From Sympetrum striolatum (lineage: Eukaryota > Arthropoda > Insecta > Odonata > Libellulidae), in NCBI GenBank assembly GCA_947579665.1, contig OX388345.1:29789849-29853848 (forward strand): a DNA stretch of 64,000 bases. The letters are read 5' to 3'. Below, piece after piece: positions 12,700 through 24,680 of this stretch (position 1 is its first letter; each line of letters starts with the position of its first letter). The notes under the pieces were generated by a model that was given only the letters and a program-made list of their open reading frames with translations, did no database searches and was not told the origin of the DNA. A program made the position numbers and the translations under genes.

Positions 12700-13046
12700 C
12701 AGAATTTATTTACATAAATTTGCTAAGATATTAAATATGAACAGCACCTCTAAGATTATTTATCTCTATTACTGTGTTTTCGCGGTTTTTTTCACCCCCC
12801 TTCTTTGTGGGAGTTTTCCCGCAACGTGGGTTTTTCTTAGTCAACCTTCAGTTGCAAAGATTTTTTCCCACACCCTACTCTTTTTTTTGTATTTTTTTAT
12901 TAACTTATTTTTTATTTTTTAATTCTTTTTAATAAGTTGAGTTTTTAATAAGTTTAAATGTAATCGACATACGAGGTTAGGTGGAAGAGAGGCCCACCTG
13001 GGCCTAACCTCGCCGATAAAGGGTCAAACCAACTAACTAACTAAGA
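12700..13046 (+). mobile_element. LINE 3' end remnant with stem-loop and AACT tail
   Basis: The segment ends with CGAGGTTAGG, a short spacer, CCTAACCTCG (a 10-bp perfect inverted repeat within 12976-13012), then AATAAAGG-like sequence and tandem AACT units. This resembles the 3' UTR of insect non-LTR elements: a T-rich stretch, a terminal stem-loop and a short tandem tail. No reverse transcriptase coding remains. The family call is inference from this architecture. Confidence 0.45.
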
Positions 13047-13411
13047 AGTTTAGTTTGATATGCCGAATTTAAGAGCTATGGGTGAGGTTAAAAGAGAGTT
13101 GAGGATTTATAATCGGAATACATAAATGTGTAATTAAATGGTTATATCAAATATCTATGTTATTTTGCAAATAGATACAAAATAAATATATACTATATAT
13201 TCGTAATAAATAAACTAAAATGTAATCCGAACATATCACTCATTTATGTGAATTTTACTTTGAGATCCTCCTGATGAGTCAATTCTCAGGCTCTAAAGGA
13301 CTGTTGGAGTTTGGCTTTTTTGCGATTTCATGAAATGCGAATTTATATTGTCTTATCAATATTTCATTATATCACATTTAATGTACTGTATTGGAATAAA
13401 ATAATATTTTT
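13047..13411. other. AT-rich stretch, nothing recognised
   Basis: Short AT-rich interval between a LINE end and an inverted-repeat element, with no frame or repeat signature. Confidence 0.35.
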
Positions 13412-13969
13412 TTGACCCTTCCTTGACGGTGCGGGGTACTAGGATCCCAAAATAGCTAAATTCAATAGAAAAGTTTTATTTTTAACCACACATGTTTCTT
13501 ATTCCATGTATTCGTGCATCAATGTTTTATTATGTTATGAAAATGAAATAAATTTGTTTCACAGATTCATTTCCAAAATATCTTTGTTTTTGAATGGGGT
13601 ACCAAAGTACCCCGCACAGCCACTTTTCCTTGGATTGCTATACACATTGTCATTTCGTGTGATTGTAGCAATTTATTCACCCTTTGTTACAGATTTTAAA
13701 ATTGATTCATTATTTATTGCATGAACAGTAATTATATCACATTATCATCCGAAATCTCATGTACAGGTATGTTTTTGGGTATGCCTGGGTTGACATTATA
13801 TAATAGCCAAACCTATAATGCTACCTCCAAAAAAATAATCAATACTGTATTTCTGAACATAATTAAAGGTCAAGTAAAATTAAAACAAAAAAACAACGTA
13901 ATATTCGCGAAAAAAACGTTGGGGTACCCGAATACCCCAGTTTTCAGGGCACAGTCAAGGAAGGGTCAA
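13412..13969. mobile_element. 558-bp inverted-repeat element, TIR TTGACCCTTCCTTGAC
   Basis: TTGACCCTTCCTTGAC followed one base later by GTGC opens the element, and the same sequence closes it in inverted orientation at 13969. Internal copies of GGGGTAC and GTACCCC occur near 13432, 13595-13613 and 13921. Two frames of 72 and 83 codons inside (13506-13724, 13721-13972) have no transposase motif. It is a non-autonomous DNA element. The CCCTT end is reminiscent of piggyBac-type ends, but no TTAA duplication is seen, so the superfamily is left open. Confidence 0.65.
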
Positions 13970-14049
13970 TAACGTTCTATTATAGTGCATAAAATGACAC
14001 TCAATAATTTTAACCCTTTTCTTAAGGGAAGGGAGTGAGTATTTTTCCA

Positions 14050-14545
14050 GGCAATTCAATACGACCCCAGATTTATTAAAATAAGAATGAATACTTTCCG
14101 ACATTTTTCTACCAGTCATCAATCCATCTCTTTTGATAATCAATGCCGCGCATTGAGCCAACTCTCCATGAGACACAGTGGCAGCGCAACTCGACTTGGC
14201 CGGAAAATAACAGATAATCGCGGATTCGAACCAACAGTAGAGTCGCCTCATTTTCGCCATTGTGTGGTAATCTGCATCGCAATTATTTACGCGATTTCGA
14301 AGAGCGTTCTAATGCATTAACGGAGCAACTGTTCCTCCTGAATCATTCAAATGAGCTTAGTTTACCGATCCGAGTGCATTATGCAGCTCACTTCTCGTTC
14401 CTTCGCCAACATTCGACTATCAAACTACACACACGTGCAGCCAATGCAAGGCAAGGGGTACAGGAACTGATGGTCTATTTCCCGAATTGCTTACTGCCGC
14501 GTATCGTTCACTCGAAAGAACAAAATGAATCGTGGAATTGATTTG
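14050..14545. other. GC/CpG-enriched patch with overlapping unsupported frames
   Basis: Richer in CpG than its flanks, with frames of 77-101 codons overlapping on both strands (14087-14320 and 14260-14541 plus, 13955-14260 minus). The overlap in several frames suggests base composition and not coding. No domain recognised and no repeat ends found. Confidence 0.3.
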
Positions 14546-15284
14546 AATACATTTAACAATGTATTCTACTGAGCAATACTCCATAATCCAGCGGATAACT
14601 TCATAATTTCCTCCGAATTAGAGGTCACATCGTAATTTATTACTTTACTAGCCTTAAGAAGACTTCCAACGATTTGTTGGATAGTAAGCATAAAACCTTT
14701 GTACGGATTAAGGAGCCTATGTAAAGTTTAAAGAAAAATAACCGTATTAATATACTTTATCATAATTGCATTTAAGTTAATAAACCGTTGTTTGCAATCA
14801 ACCCGTCGTGCGAAAGTACCCAAAACCGCGCGAGTTAGGGCTCTCCTTGACTGAGAATATAATAATACATTGATATAATAATAAAATATTTCATACGGAT
14901 GCGCATTTCAGCAACAAAGTGACCATCTTGAGGAGATTAGAAAACTAAACTTCCTTTTTGGAGCTTATAACTCTAATGTAGTAACACAGTCGTGTTCCTT
15001 TTCTCCCTAATTCACAAAAACCATCATTTTCTTTGAAGTTTATGGTGAATTATTCTCTCTTGTGTTTCAACCATCAGCGGCCCTATCATTTTGGTATCAT
15101 TTTTAGATATCATTGTTTTCCAGTAGCTTACTTCAAAATCTCATACATCCGATATTAATTAATCCAAAAAATAAAAAAAATAAACCTATTCGATAAAAAT
15201 TTGTTCACGTTCGTGACTTTTTATCTTTGAAATGCGTAAAGACATCAATAAATGACACATGGAACCGTGAATCACTTTGTATCG
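14546..15284. other. Nothing recognised
   Basis: AT-rich sequence with no frame or repeat of note. Confidence 0.35.
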
Positions 15285-15420
15285 GCTACCGCACCCAAAA
15301 AAGGTAGTTTTGGTCTCTTGGCCAATACTTGATGGTTCAAGTCCACTGATCCGATCCGATCATCGGCCGGTATCGTATTGGCAACGTGGATTCACAGTAA
15401 CCACCATGTCATCCCAGCTC
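15285..15420 (+). repeat. tRNA-derived SINE-like fragment
   Basis: A Pol III B-box-like sequence, GGTTCAAGTCC, lies near 15333 in a locally GC-rich 135-bp segment followed by AT-rich sequence. The rest of the tRNA-like head is not clear. Assigned by resemblance to SINE heads; no second copy was found in the window. Confidence 0.4.
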
Positions 15421-16175
15421 TAAATATATATATTTTTATAGAGAAAAATAAATAATGTTTAAATCTTTTATCTTCTAATGTGGTCCGTTCTACATTAACA
15501 GTAATAATAATCTATTTATATAAAAACATTCATAATATGAGCTGCCATCCACTGTACGTAATATAATTCTCGAATACAGCACTTAATTACTGGGCCCATA
15601 AGGCGTGTATAGTTCAGATGGAATATTGATGAGGAAAATTAGCGCTGTTTACGGAGATTAACATGGTTACTAGGAAACTGATGAGCTATTTTTATGACGC
15701 TTCGTTCCTTATGCAATTTTTAAGAAAAGATGAGGGACATTCAGAACGTTCCCAAGATAAAAATTTTCGTCATCTAAGGTGATATCAAACGTTGAATCAA
15801 ATGCCGAGCTGAGTAGTTGCGAGTATCTAATATTGAATGGCCTCAACTAGCCTATAGGTACTAACGACAATTTTATGTGAAAATTAGCTTACTCTGAGAA
15901 ATAATGATCGTTCTCCGGAAAATTGATAAGCACTCGACGTCAACGTCGTGTTTTTGGCGATTTCTTTCAAGCTGACGCTGTAGCGTTGAAGCTGTTTGCA
16001 AGGAGGATAAAATCAGTGGAAAAGTTGGTGATATTCACATAACAGCAAATAATATATAAGTAAATTTTCTACGAGGTGCTGGGGTGGTATATTATTTGTG
16101 AATTTTTTAGTTTCATTAAGCGTTTTGAGAAAATAAAAGATACGCTAGCAAATAAAAATCCTTGTGAAAAAATCT

Positions 16176-16178
<3 letters not shown>
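15421..16178. other. Nothing recognised
   Basis: AT-rich interval ahead of the (AT)n tract. A 60-base CG-containing part near 15940-16000 is the only compositional change. Confidence 0.3.

Positions 16179-16179
<1 letters not shown>

Positions 16180-16244
<65 letters not shown>
16180..16244. repeat. (AT)n microsatellite, about 32 units
   Basis: Uninterrupted alternating A and T for about 65 bases. The Tyr-Ile repeats in reading frames on both strands across it are artefacts of the microsatellite. Confidence 0.98.
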
Positions 16245-16246
<2 letters not shown>

Positions 16247-16779
16247 GTACAATTACGTGTATAATAATGTGTAATTATGTGTATTGTATGCACATAAAGT
16301 GTTAGATTGATGAAATTCATACGCAAGAATTTGTACGAATGATGTATATTATATTCTTTATCTTACTTGTACTTTTGCTTGTAATTCTCATTTGTACTTA
16401 TTAGAATATATTTCTAAATAACTCTACTAATACTACTAAATTTTAAGAAATTTTCAGATTATTTGGTAACAGCGCACAGCTTCTAATGAAAAATTTTCTA
16501 GGAGATATATGTAATATAGCTGGTTTAGATAATTACTGTTATATCTCTTGAATTCAGGAAGGTATTCAATGCATATTTCTAAAACATGTTGAAGTTACGT
16601 TACCGCTCCACAGATTATTTGTTTCAATAATCAGTTTTTCATATAACTATTATAATTTATGTTATATAATTCTGCATAAAACAACTATCTATCTTTCTCT
16701 TTTAAACATCTCTAATATATCGTACAAGTTTTTTTGTGATGTTTTTTAAGTCTCCGCAGCCACTGACTTCCAAGAAAAC
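16245..16779. other. AT-rich stretch, nothing recognised
   Basis: No coding signal or repeat boundary. Confidence 0.35.
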
Positions 16780-16784
16780 CCACA

Positions 16785-17010
16785 TATATTTAGAGATGAT
16801 AGATGAAAGAAGAATGGCTAGATTGGTGAATGAGGTTTATATGGATGATTCTAAAGAGAAAGGCAAGGAAATAAGTGGCTAATGTGGTGGGATACTGAAG
16901 AGAGGAGATAAATATAGCTATAAAAATAAAATTAAATGCATGGGTGTTGAGAAAGATCTATGCAATGATGGGAAAATATGGAGTACACCGAATCAACGAG
17001 ATTAATAACA
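16785..17010 (+). pseudogene. Possible decayed non-LTR RT C-terminus
   Basis: Translation starts ERRMARLVNEVYMDD, then Lys/Gly-rich sequence, a stop, and later a block ending in IWS near an Asn-Gln-Arg-Asp. This weakly follows the common LINE C-terminal layout, in which an R-V-E-G-rich stretch precedes an acidic tail ending in an A-x-D-R-x-x-W block. Stops and frame changes are present. Low confidence; profile comparison would decide. Confidence 0.3.
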
Positions 17011-17159
17011 CGTATACCTTAAAAAGAATAACTTAATTATTATGTACGAAAGGCGAGCAATAATCTTTTTACCAATCAATTTATCCTGGCTTTCTTCGTG
17101 AATCTTCCCTCATATATTATTTTCGTTCTATTTATTTATCCCATTCAAAATATTTCTCA

Positions 17160-17600
17160 ATTCAGTCGACTAAGGGTTTGCATCGCAGAGAATCAACCAC
17201 ACGAACGGGAGGAAAATAAATAAAGATACGTAGGCCGAATGAAGATCGAATATTCGCGAAGTGTTCTCCGAAATAAAGAAATCTGAGGAAGCGAATCTCC
17301 TCAAAACGAAAGCGAAGTTTGCTTGTTTTATAAAAATGTTTACGTTCAGAATTGGAATCCGTATTTGCATTTGTTCCTCTCCTTTGCGTGGAATTTATTC
17401 TCCTTAAATAATCGATACGGCAAACGAATGGACGGACGCGAAATTTCAGTCTCATCCAATCAAATATTTATGAAAGCTAAACTGATTCGCCATCCCATAA
17501 TGATGATGCACGGTATGATTTCGAAATGTATCGCTCACTCGTCGACATGTTTATTTAATTTTTACTTCCGACTAAATTCCCCTTCGTTTGACGAAAATAA
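17160..17600. other. GC/CpG-enriched non-repetitive patch
   Basis: A CpG-richer patch with overlapping frames on both strands (17162-17455 minus, 17323-17610 plus). No domain or repeat is recognised. Resembles the patches at 21.4 and 26.7 kb in composition. Confidence 0.3.
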
Positions 17601-17916
17601 AATTCACTAACTGGGGAAAGCCCAATAAATTATATGCTCGGATCACTCAAAAAGGAAGACACGCATACATAATATATGTTTGTAAACGTTTATATCTGCA
17701 AAAGGTAAACCAAAAAATTTCCTATTTTTTCTATTTACTAAGAACGGTTTTATGCACATTTATATTTTTATTTTTCTTGTTTTGTATTATTATTTATAAA
17801 CTAGTGGGAAAATGTTTGAGGAATAGGTTTGTGATAACTATAATGTGTGTTGTCTACCTTTTTATATAATTAATAATGTAAATTTTGAGAATAGATTTCC
17901 GGGAAAAATTAAATAA

Positions 17917-18428
17917 GGGGGCGTCCATTAATTATGTGAGGCGTTTAGGGGGGCGGGGGTGTTAAGCCGAATCTCCCGAATCCGAGATTACGTAATATTT
18001 TATCCGCAAGAAACAGTGTAGAATTACGAGATAACTGGGTTAAATTGAGTAAAAGGTGTTTCTCTACTAAAGTATGACTAAATTATGATAATATTATAAA
18101 ATGACTACACAATATAAATTTATTTATAATATATATATATATTTATATATATAATATAATAAAGGATTATATAAATATGACTACACAATAATATTTATCA
18201 CGGTTATGCGAGCGCCACAAAGTAGCAAAGTAGCCCGTCGATTGTTTAACCACCGGCTAGCCTAAAATGAAGCATAGATTAACATATTTACACTAAAAAC
18301 AAGCATTTTAAACAATCTCACGTGAGATTAGAGGAGGGGGTCGAGCCAAATCTCACGATATCTCACTAGGAGAGAGGGAGGGGTCAAAAAATCGCAAAAA
18401 TCACCTCACGTAATTAATGGATGCCCCC
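17917..18428. mobile_element. PIF/Harbinger-like MITE, 512 bp, TAA duplication
   Basis: The ends GGGGGCGTCCATTAATTATG and, inverted, GGGGGCATCCATTAATTACG match closely; about 24 of the first 27 bases agree. TAA at 17914-17916 and 18429-18431 flanks the element. A three-base TWA duplication with G-rich termini is characteristic of PIF/Harbinger elements. The interior is AT-rich around 18120-18165 and has no transposase frame, so it depends on a transposase encoded elsewhere. Confidence 0.75.
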
Positions 18429-18431
18429 TAA

Positions 18432-19214
18432 GGTTATATCTTGGCTATCACGAGAATTATATATACATTGATATGAATGCTTTTACACTTCTTTTTAATA
18501 GAATTATTTTAAGTGATATAACTGAAATAAATATACAAATGGAACACACCATTAAGTTATGCCATAACCATGGTTTTTCTATTAATGCTGGTATAGCTTA
18601 GAAGGCACAGAGCAATCGTAAATTTTTTCTTGGAGCGTTAACTTTAAAATGGAAAGTCATCATGTTTCTCTTTTCCGTATATCTTTCCTCGAGGTTACGC
18701 CTTCAAAAATCAATTTTAAGATAATGCAACCAAAATTCTGAAAGAGTTAAGTTGAGAATTTCTTTGTAGGTCAGAGAAGGTTATCAATTATCACAAGTGC
18801 AACAGACACATATAGGGGAACCATTTGGACTTCTGTTAGATAGGACGAGAACACTTTGTTCTCAAGGAAAATTTTCCATCAATAAAAATAAAAACTAATG
18901 GTCAAAAAGGAGTAGAGCTGCAGTGAAATCAAAGAGCTTGCGTAACACTACTCAGAGCCAATTCAAGAAAGAGTTGAACTTGAGAGGAGTGAACCAGAAA
19001 AGGCCAGAAGAGGAGGGGTGCGTTAGTATGCCCTAGCTCTCCTCTTATAGCCAGAATGGCAACTGTGGCACAAGTAGCGAACGTTGCAGTCCTATGACCG
19101 CATTTAAAATACTGTCATAATATTCAACAACGAATAACAAATATAAACGATTCTAATAAGAGAAGACTGACAATGAGACTAAAACAAATGAAGGATACAT
19201 TCTCACTTATCATT
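18432..19214. other. Nothing recognised
   Basis: AT-rich sequence with a GC-richer segment near 18940-19070. No frame longer than chance and no repeat ends seen. Confidence 0.3.
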
Positions 19215-19735
19215 TACCAAAAGGTGAATAAATATATCCCGATATTTTTTATGCGATCCTTGATTCGACCTCTACTTGAGTATTGCTGTGCGATTTGGGA
19301 TCCTCACGAAGTAGGATTAATTTCCTATCTTGAGATGGTTCAACGTAGGACAGCAAGGTTCGTCAAGGGAGATTTCAGATTTGACAGCAGTGTTTCGACT
19401 ACGATAGAATCCCTCGGTTGGAACTCTCTTATTGTTAGTGATAGAAGACTTGAATATCGACGGAAGCTTTTTGATAAATTTATCACTACCGATTTCGGGG
19501 ATGAAATAACTGATATTGTTATCCCAGTTATAAACTTATGCGATCTTCGGGAGAAAACAAAAAAGCGATACAAGGAGATAGTTGCAGGACAGATAGTTAC
19601 TTTTGGTTGTTTTTACCGCGAAGTATTAGGGAAGATAATAGCTCTCCCGGTTAGATAGGGATGCAGGTGGTTATCACCCCCTGCCACGCGCCTCTGGCGG
19701 ATTGGAGGGTTTAGATGTAAATGTACATGTGGTCG
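19215..19735 (+). mobile_element. 5'-truncated CR1/L2-group LINE, copy D (second subfamily)
   Basis: Plus-strand fragment covering the end of the RT ORF, the 3' UTR with CCCCCTGCC and GGCGG landmarks at about 19678-19709, and a short TAGATGTAAATGTA tail. It shares layout and 3' hairpin position with copy A, but its protein differs strongly, so it belongs to another subfamily. The fragment at about 39850-40105 is its closest relative in the window. The 5' boundary is approximate. Confidence 0.75.
19245..19658 (+). pseudogene. Non-LTR RT C-terminal fragment
   Basis: An open frame from 19173 gives 161 residues. LINE-like sequence begins near residue 25 with FFMRSLIRPLLEYCCAIWDP, then VQRRTARFVKGDF, a Gly-Trp-Asn near 90 and a basic end. 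The catalytic motifs are upstream and missing. Stop-free but truncated, so not functional alone. Confidence 0.75.
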
Positions 19736-19740
19736 TAGGA

Positions 19741-21399
19741 ACATTCCTTTTATTTAGTAAAAATAGCTATACAAATGCCAGCATGAATTCTGATTTCTTC
19801 AAGTAATAAATGTACCAATTACTAAAAAATATTATTTTCCATCACCTCAGCTCTATTATAGAAGCAAAAATATCCCAAGTTCTACTAGTTAAAGGTTAAT
19901 TGACGATGAGAATGTAGTATGAGAATGCCTGAAGTTCAAAAGTGGAACCAGAGCGAAAGGCCACTAAAGGAAGGACAAGTTTAGTGAAGCAGTTCGAATA
20001 ATAATAAAATGGAAGGCAAGGAGTTGCTATGGTTAGCTGCAGAAGCACTTGCTATAACCAGATGACAAAAATACGGCTTCCTTAATGGACTCACCACAAA
20101 AGTTTTTTAGGTCAGAGTGGAAGTATGGAATGACTTAAGTTTGGGAAAACAAGGCAGTTACATTTCACATCAAAGTTCCCTTCACAATTGGTTTCAATAA
20201 AAAATCGCAACCTTGACCCTTTAGGACACAGAAAATAATTCTTTGCAAGTTTCATGCATATAATGCTTTCGTAAGAATCATCATACCATCAAATAGCGTC
20301 GAAAGCATCTTTTTAATTTTTATTTCATTTTATCTGAATCAAATTCAGATAAAATCGATACTAGTACCGCGATAAAGACGGTCAAAATTAATTTAGTTTA
20401 CTTGGATTGCGATGGTTCATTGAAATACACGAAATTTTTAAATTATTTTTGAACCCATTCCACAGTTAATTATTAATATCAAGCCGATGAATTTTTAATG
20501 GTTTAACATGAGGAAGGAAGGTCCATACTAAATCGAAAGAAGAAATATTATCGTCTTTTTCCTAACAAAATTTACAGCTGTAATTAAAAAAATAAGTCAT
20601 ATGATTGATTTAGTAATTATTACTAAGCAAGGTTTAATGTATCCTATATCACTAAAAATCTAGCGTATAATATTTCACCACTTCTTTTGTTGTAGAGATT
20701 TATGTAAAGAGAATTTATACAATAATTACGGACATATTTGACTTTAAATTAAGTCCAGTAAAGTGAGTAAAATGATGTGTTTATGATGCACACTTGTAAC
20801 CTAGAGTATAAATGTTGAACTGCGTACTGGAAAATTGCAAAAGAAATATTCATTGACCAGTTCTATCGGTACTTTTAATATCTTGGGACTCGAAATGTTG
20901 TAATGATTAAATCAATATAAATGTGTAGTCTGTCTGTAAATTAGGGAGAGTAACTATTTGGGAGAATGATGCTTACTAGGTATGATGAATTAAATAGTTT
21001 GCTCTTATTTCCTCAACATGCCAGAATACTATAAGAGGAACAATGCTATGTAAGTGAAGCGCAAAATGTCTGCGAGTAGCCCTTTTCTTAGTATTCCATA
21101 AGAAGAGACTTTAATTTGTGCCATAACACTGTATCACTCATAACTGGTAGCCACGTCATCACATTTATAAGTAAATGAATGATACATTTGTCTCGATCCA
21201 GTGTCAAAGGATAAAAATCTGGGTGAAAATAAACCGCAGACTTTGTATTTTCCACAAAAATTATTTATTTTCATAAATGGCGTTCCACCAAGTAAAGTCA
21301 GTTCATATCGATTTTATGAAATTATCTGAGTATTGTAGTAGGGAAAGAGTATAAAGTACTTATTTCAAAGTGATTATATGTAGTTAAGGAGTCCGCCAT
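19741..21399. other. Nothing recognised apart from a small hairpin
   Basis: AT-rich. The only structure noted is a perfect 13-bp stem with a three-base loop at 20327-20355 (arm ATTTTATCTGAAT). No coding frame of note. Confidence 0.35.
20327..20355. repeat. Perfect 13-bp-stem palindrome
   Basis: ATTTTATCTGAAT, loop CAA, then its exact reverse complement. Could be a cruciform-prone site or the centre of a lost inverted-repeat element. Confidence 0.7.
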
Positions 21400-21860
21400 C
21401 AGCCTTCACATTTGGAAAACAAGAACGAGTTTTCTCTCCCAACGTCATAGACAAATTATAAAGTTTCGGTCCCTTCTTTTTGCCAACAGAAAAAAACTCT
21501 GATTCCTAACGTTTCAGCTAATAAACTGAAGGCGGCAGTCAGAGTTTTGGCATTTACGAATGAATTTCTTCCTCGCGATGATATTCGGAAGAAAAAGATT
21601 CATCCATCTCCCAAGTTGCGATTTTTTTCTTTTTCACTTCTCCCAGATTATTCGCGACTCGGATTTTCATTTTGGAGGCGGAATTACAGATGGATTAGTG
21701 AAGGGATTCGTCTGTTTATTCAAAGGCGCGCGTTTGCCATTCCATTATAAGAGTTTCCTCGAAAACGCTTTCCGGCGAATTTCGACGGAGGCCGAATTAA
21801 GGAAAGATTTCCTTCCCAAAGTTGGATAAAATATTGAGAGGTGCGCTCCTACCTCTGGAA
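21400..21860. other. GC/CpG-enriched non-repetitive patch
   Basis: A patch rich in TTCG, CGAA and GGCG words. Two frames in different phase overlap at 21547-21750 and 21560-21829, with Phe/Arg-rich translations and no domain. Overlapping frames argue for composition over coding. Candidate conserved non-coding DNA only. Confidence 0.3.
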
Positions 21861-23800
21861 CTTCCACTTTTCACGGGATTCTGCGAAACTTTCAATGTAT
21901 TCATCTTATATTCACATGCATGGTTAAAATAAGACTAAAATATGTAAATAAATCAGATAAAAAATAAAAATAATACATGATCTAATCATGTGATACATAT
22001 ATTTTAGGGCAAGCATGCATGTCTTGAAATATATTTTTATTATAAAATCATTAGCAAAACAAGCGTAACTATCGTTTGTGTTCTCATACCATTCAAGCCA
22101 ACTTTTTGCCTCATTTTTTTTAGAGAAATCCTTAATTATTCTCATATTTTGTAATAATATCTTGCTTTGCAGCATATAAATCTTTGCAGGTTTATATTTT
22201 ATATTTTTACACTCTCATTCGCTCCAACATCTACGAACTACATTTTGCAGCGGCTCAAAAAAAACTTTGTCAACTTTTTCTCGGTCCTTCTCTTCCATAT
22301 TTACCTTTTCCCATATGCCATTTTAATCACTCTCTTTACTAGAATTCTTTGTATACATAGACAGGGTACAGCTACTATTTTAGATTGGTTATTATCCTTT
22401 TTTAGCTCCACCTTCATTCAAGTTGATACATAAATTCCTAGGAAAATATATCCAACTCTTCACTACTAAATAAAATGAATTCAAGATGAAATTAAATTTC
22501 TTGGGTCTTCAGTTGGAGGAACTTCATCCCACACAACTATGATAAAAATAAGAAGAAATAAACAAATATAATTTGAGGAATAATGTATATGTTTTTATAA
22601 TAAAGAAATTGTTTATATATGTGAGTATTTGTGGAATTTAAGATATTCAAATTGGAATAAAAGAAAATTAACGCAACGCAGGGTGAGGTAAATATTAGTC
22701 GAGTATTATCAAGTACTAACAAAAATTTTGGTAATTGGGTTCCTGAGCACAACTATTATTATCAAAACCAATCTTAAAGACTTAAGCGAAGAGGTTTTTA
22801 TAACTTCTATGTAAAGAGAACAGTTAATTTTACGAAACAATAACAAATGTTGAGCAGTTGCCTTGATTCAGAAAAAGATACGTTTTTTATAAAAGACATA
22901 ATTTGGAAGGAGTAAATTAAGTTTCGAACTAATAAAAACTTTGATTCTGGATAACTTTACAATTAAAATATATTATTACTCACAAAAAAAAAGCTATTGA
23001 TATTCTGATTTTTTCTATATTTCATTACAATGAGAATGTTAACTTACAACTAGGGGTAAAAAATTTCGTTCCTGTAGTTATGAGATTTTTTTGCAGGTGA
23101 GTATTATACAGAAGTTTTAATTAACTTATAATGAGTGGTATACTTTTACAGATCGCGTTTCAAAGCCACGGCTCTAAAAAAGTTACGATCTTACTGTATC
23201 TTGCTTCGAATAACTTTTCATGTAAATGTAGCTTTCGAGCTGCGCCAGCGAAAAAAAAACAAAACCAACATGCGTTGAATAAAGAGCTCGTAGGAAATTT
23301 AAAAATATCCAGGCGTATATAATTAAGAATCCAAAGGTATGATGGTTGATCAAAGCTTTGAAACCAAGGGCGCGCTTTCCGTATCTTCATATTGTACGGT
23401 TCTGCTGGATTTATTTAATTTTATCTATTAATTTTTTTCCTTATTCAGATTAGTCAATGATCAACTCGGTGCCCGAGCATTTCGAACATTATTTATCGGT
23501 AAATGAACAGGAATATCATAATTAGGGAACCTTTTATTGTTACATACGCATCAACTATTTCTCTTTGTTTCTTACATTGGGACTCAATAGATGGTAGTAC
23601 TTTAACTAGTAGTGCTTTAACAAATACTTATAAGAGGGTAGAGCATTAACAATCAAATCTTTAACAAGTACTAACAAAATTGAGTTTTTTAACATGAAAA
23701 TCCCACTTCAAAGTAGGACTTTAAATCCTACTAAGATTCCAATGAATGTACAGATATAACTATTTTCGACTCTTTTAACCGTTCCTCATGTTAAATCACT
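21861..23800. other. AT-rich stretch, nothing recognised
   Basis: Several frames of 63-88 codons (for example 22167-22433 plus and 21924-22175 minus) are rich in Phe, Ile, Tyr and Leu, as chance frames in AT-rich DNA are. No repeat ends identified. Confidence 0.3.
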
Positions 23801-23946
23801 AACCACTTATCACAATGATTACTGTGAGAATAATTCTAATAGCTGAGGCATACCGATCATATTCATCTCTTTCAACCACTTATCACAATGATTACAGTGA
23901 GAATAATTCTAATAGCTGAGGCATACTGATCATATTCATCTCTTTC
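23801..23946. repeat. Tandem duplication, 73-bp unit, two copies
   Basis: AACCACTTATCACAATGATT starts at 23801 and again at 23874. The copies differ at only a few positions, so the duplication is recent. Confidence 0.9.
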
Positions 23947-24369
23947 CTCCTTCCTTTTTTGTTACATTCCAAAATTAGTCTTGAACTCAAACGACATATT
24001 TCAAAATCATCCCTTTAGGATTGTCCTCTTTATTTCGCTAAGTTCGTTGTGCAGCCACACTTCTAAGATAATGGATGATGTCATCATGCCGATTTTTTAT
24101 ATCCATCTTTTCAATTTATATATTACCTTTCTTCAACAACTCCATTACCGTCAATTATTTCAGAGTACATCAATCAGATAATTACCCTCTACGAATGTAT
24201 ATACTTCTGAAAACAGTGCGATGCTATTATAATCCATTAATTTAATCAGTTCGTTGATATATTAATTTGCTTAGAGTCATCGTTCGCACATTGAAATTAG
24301 TAAGAGTAGGAACAAATACTTCCGAATAGATGCAGATACCGCAATGCGTATCCTATTAGATGATATGAT
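23947..24369. other. Nothing recognised
   Basis: AT-rich, with one short hydrophobic frame at 23981-24181 that has no support. Confidence 0.3.
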
Positions 24370-24680
24370 TCGTTGAAAATTAAAGTCAATCGGAGAACTC
24401 CGATTCGCTCTGAGACAAAATTAACTGAAACAGGAAAACATGCCAAAATCCTTGATCGTGTCAGTGAACATTTTGAATTTATCCGACAAACGCGTGGTCA
24501 ATCGATCCGCCCGTTTCAGCAAAGCGTTGCTTCCAATGGGTTGGAAATGCGACATGCACTTCCCCGCTTCGATGTGTTTTTTTAAGGAATATCTCACTAA
24601 AGGGAATCAAGGTATAGTCGGAAAATGTGAAAATACTGACACCTTGGGGCATTTGTCGTTAACCGAATGCATATGAATAA
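24370..24680. other. GC/CpG-enriched non-repetitive patch
   Basis: CpG-richer than its flanks, with two overlapping plus-strand frames (24373-24585 and 24440-24676) in different phase. No domain recognised. Confidence 0.25.

Noticed and set aside
16076..16326. Reading frames on both strands with long Tyr-Ile runs
   Set aside because: They are translations of the (AT)n microsatellite.
18120..18165. AT-rich palindrome as a replication origin
   Set aside because: It is the low-complexity interior of the Harbinger-like MITE.
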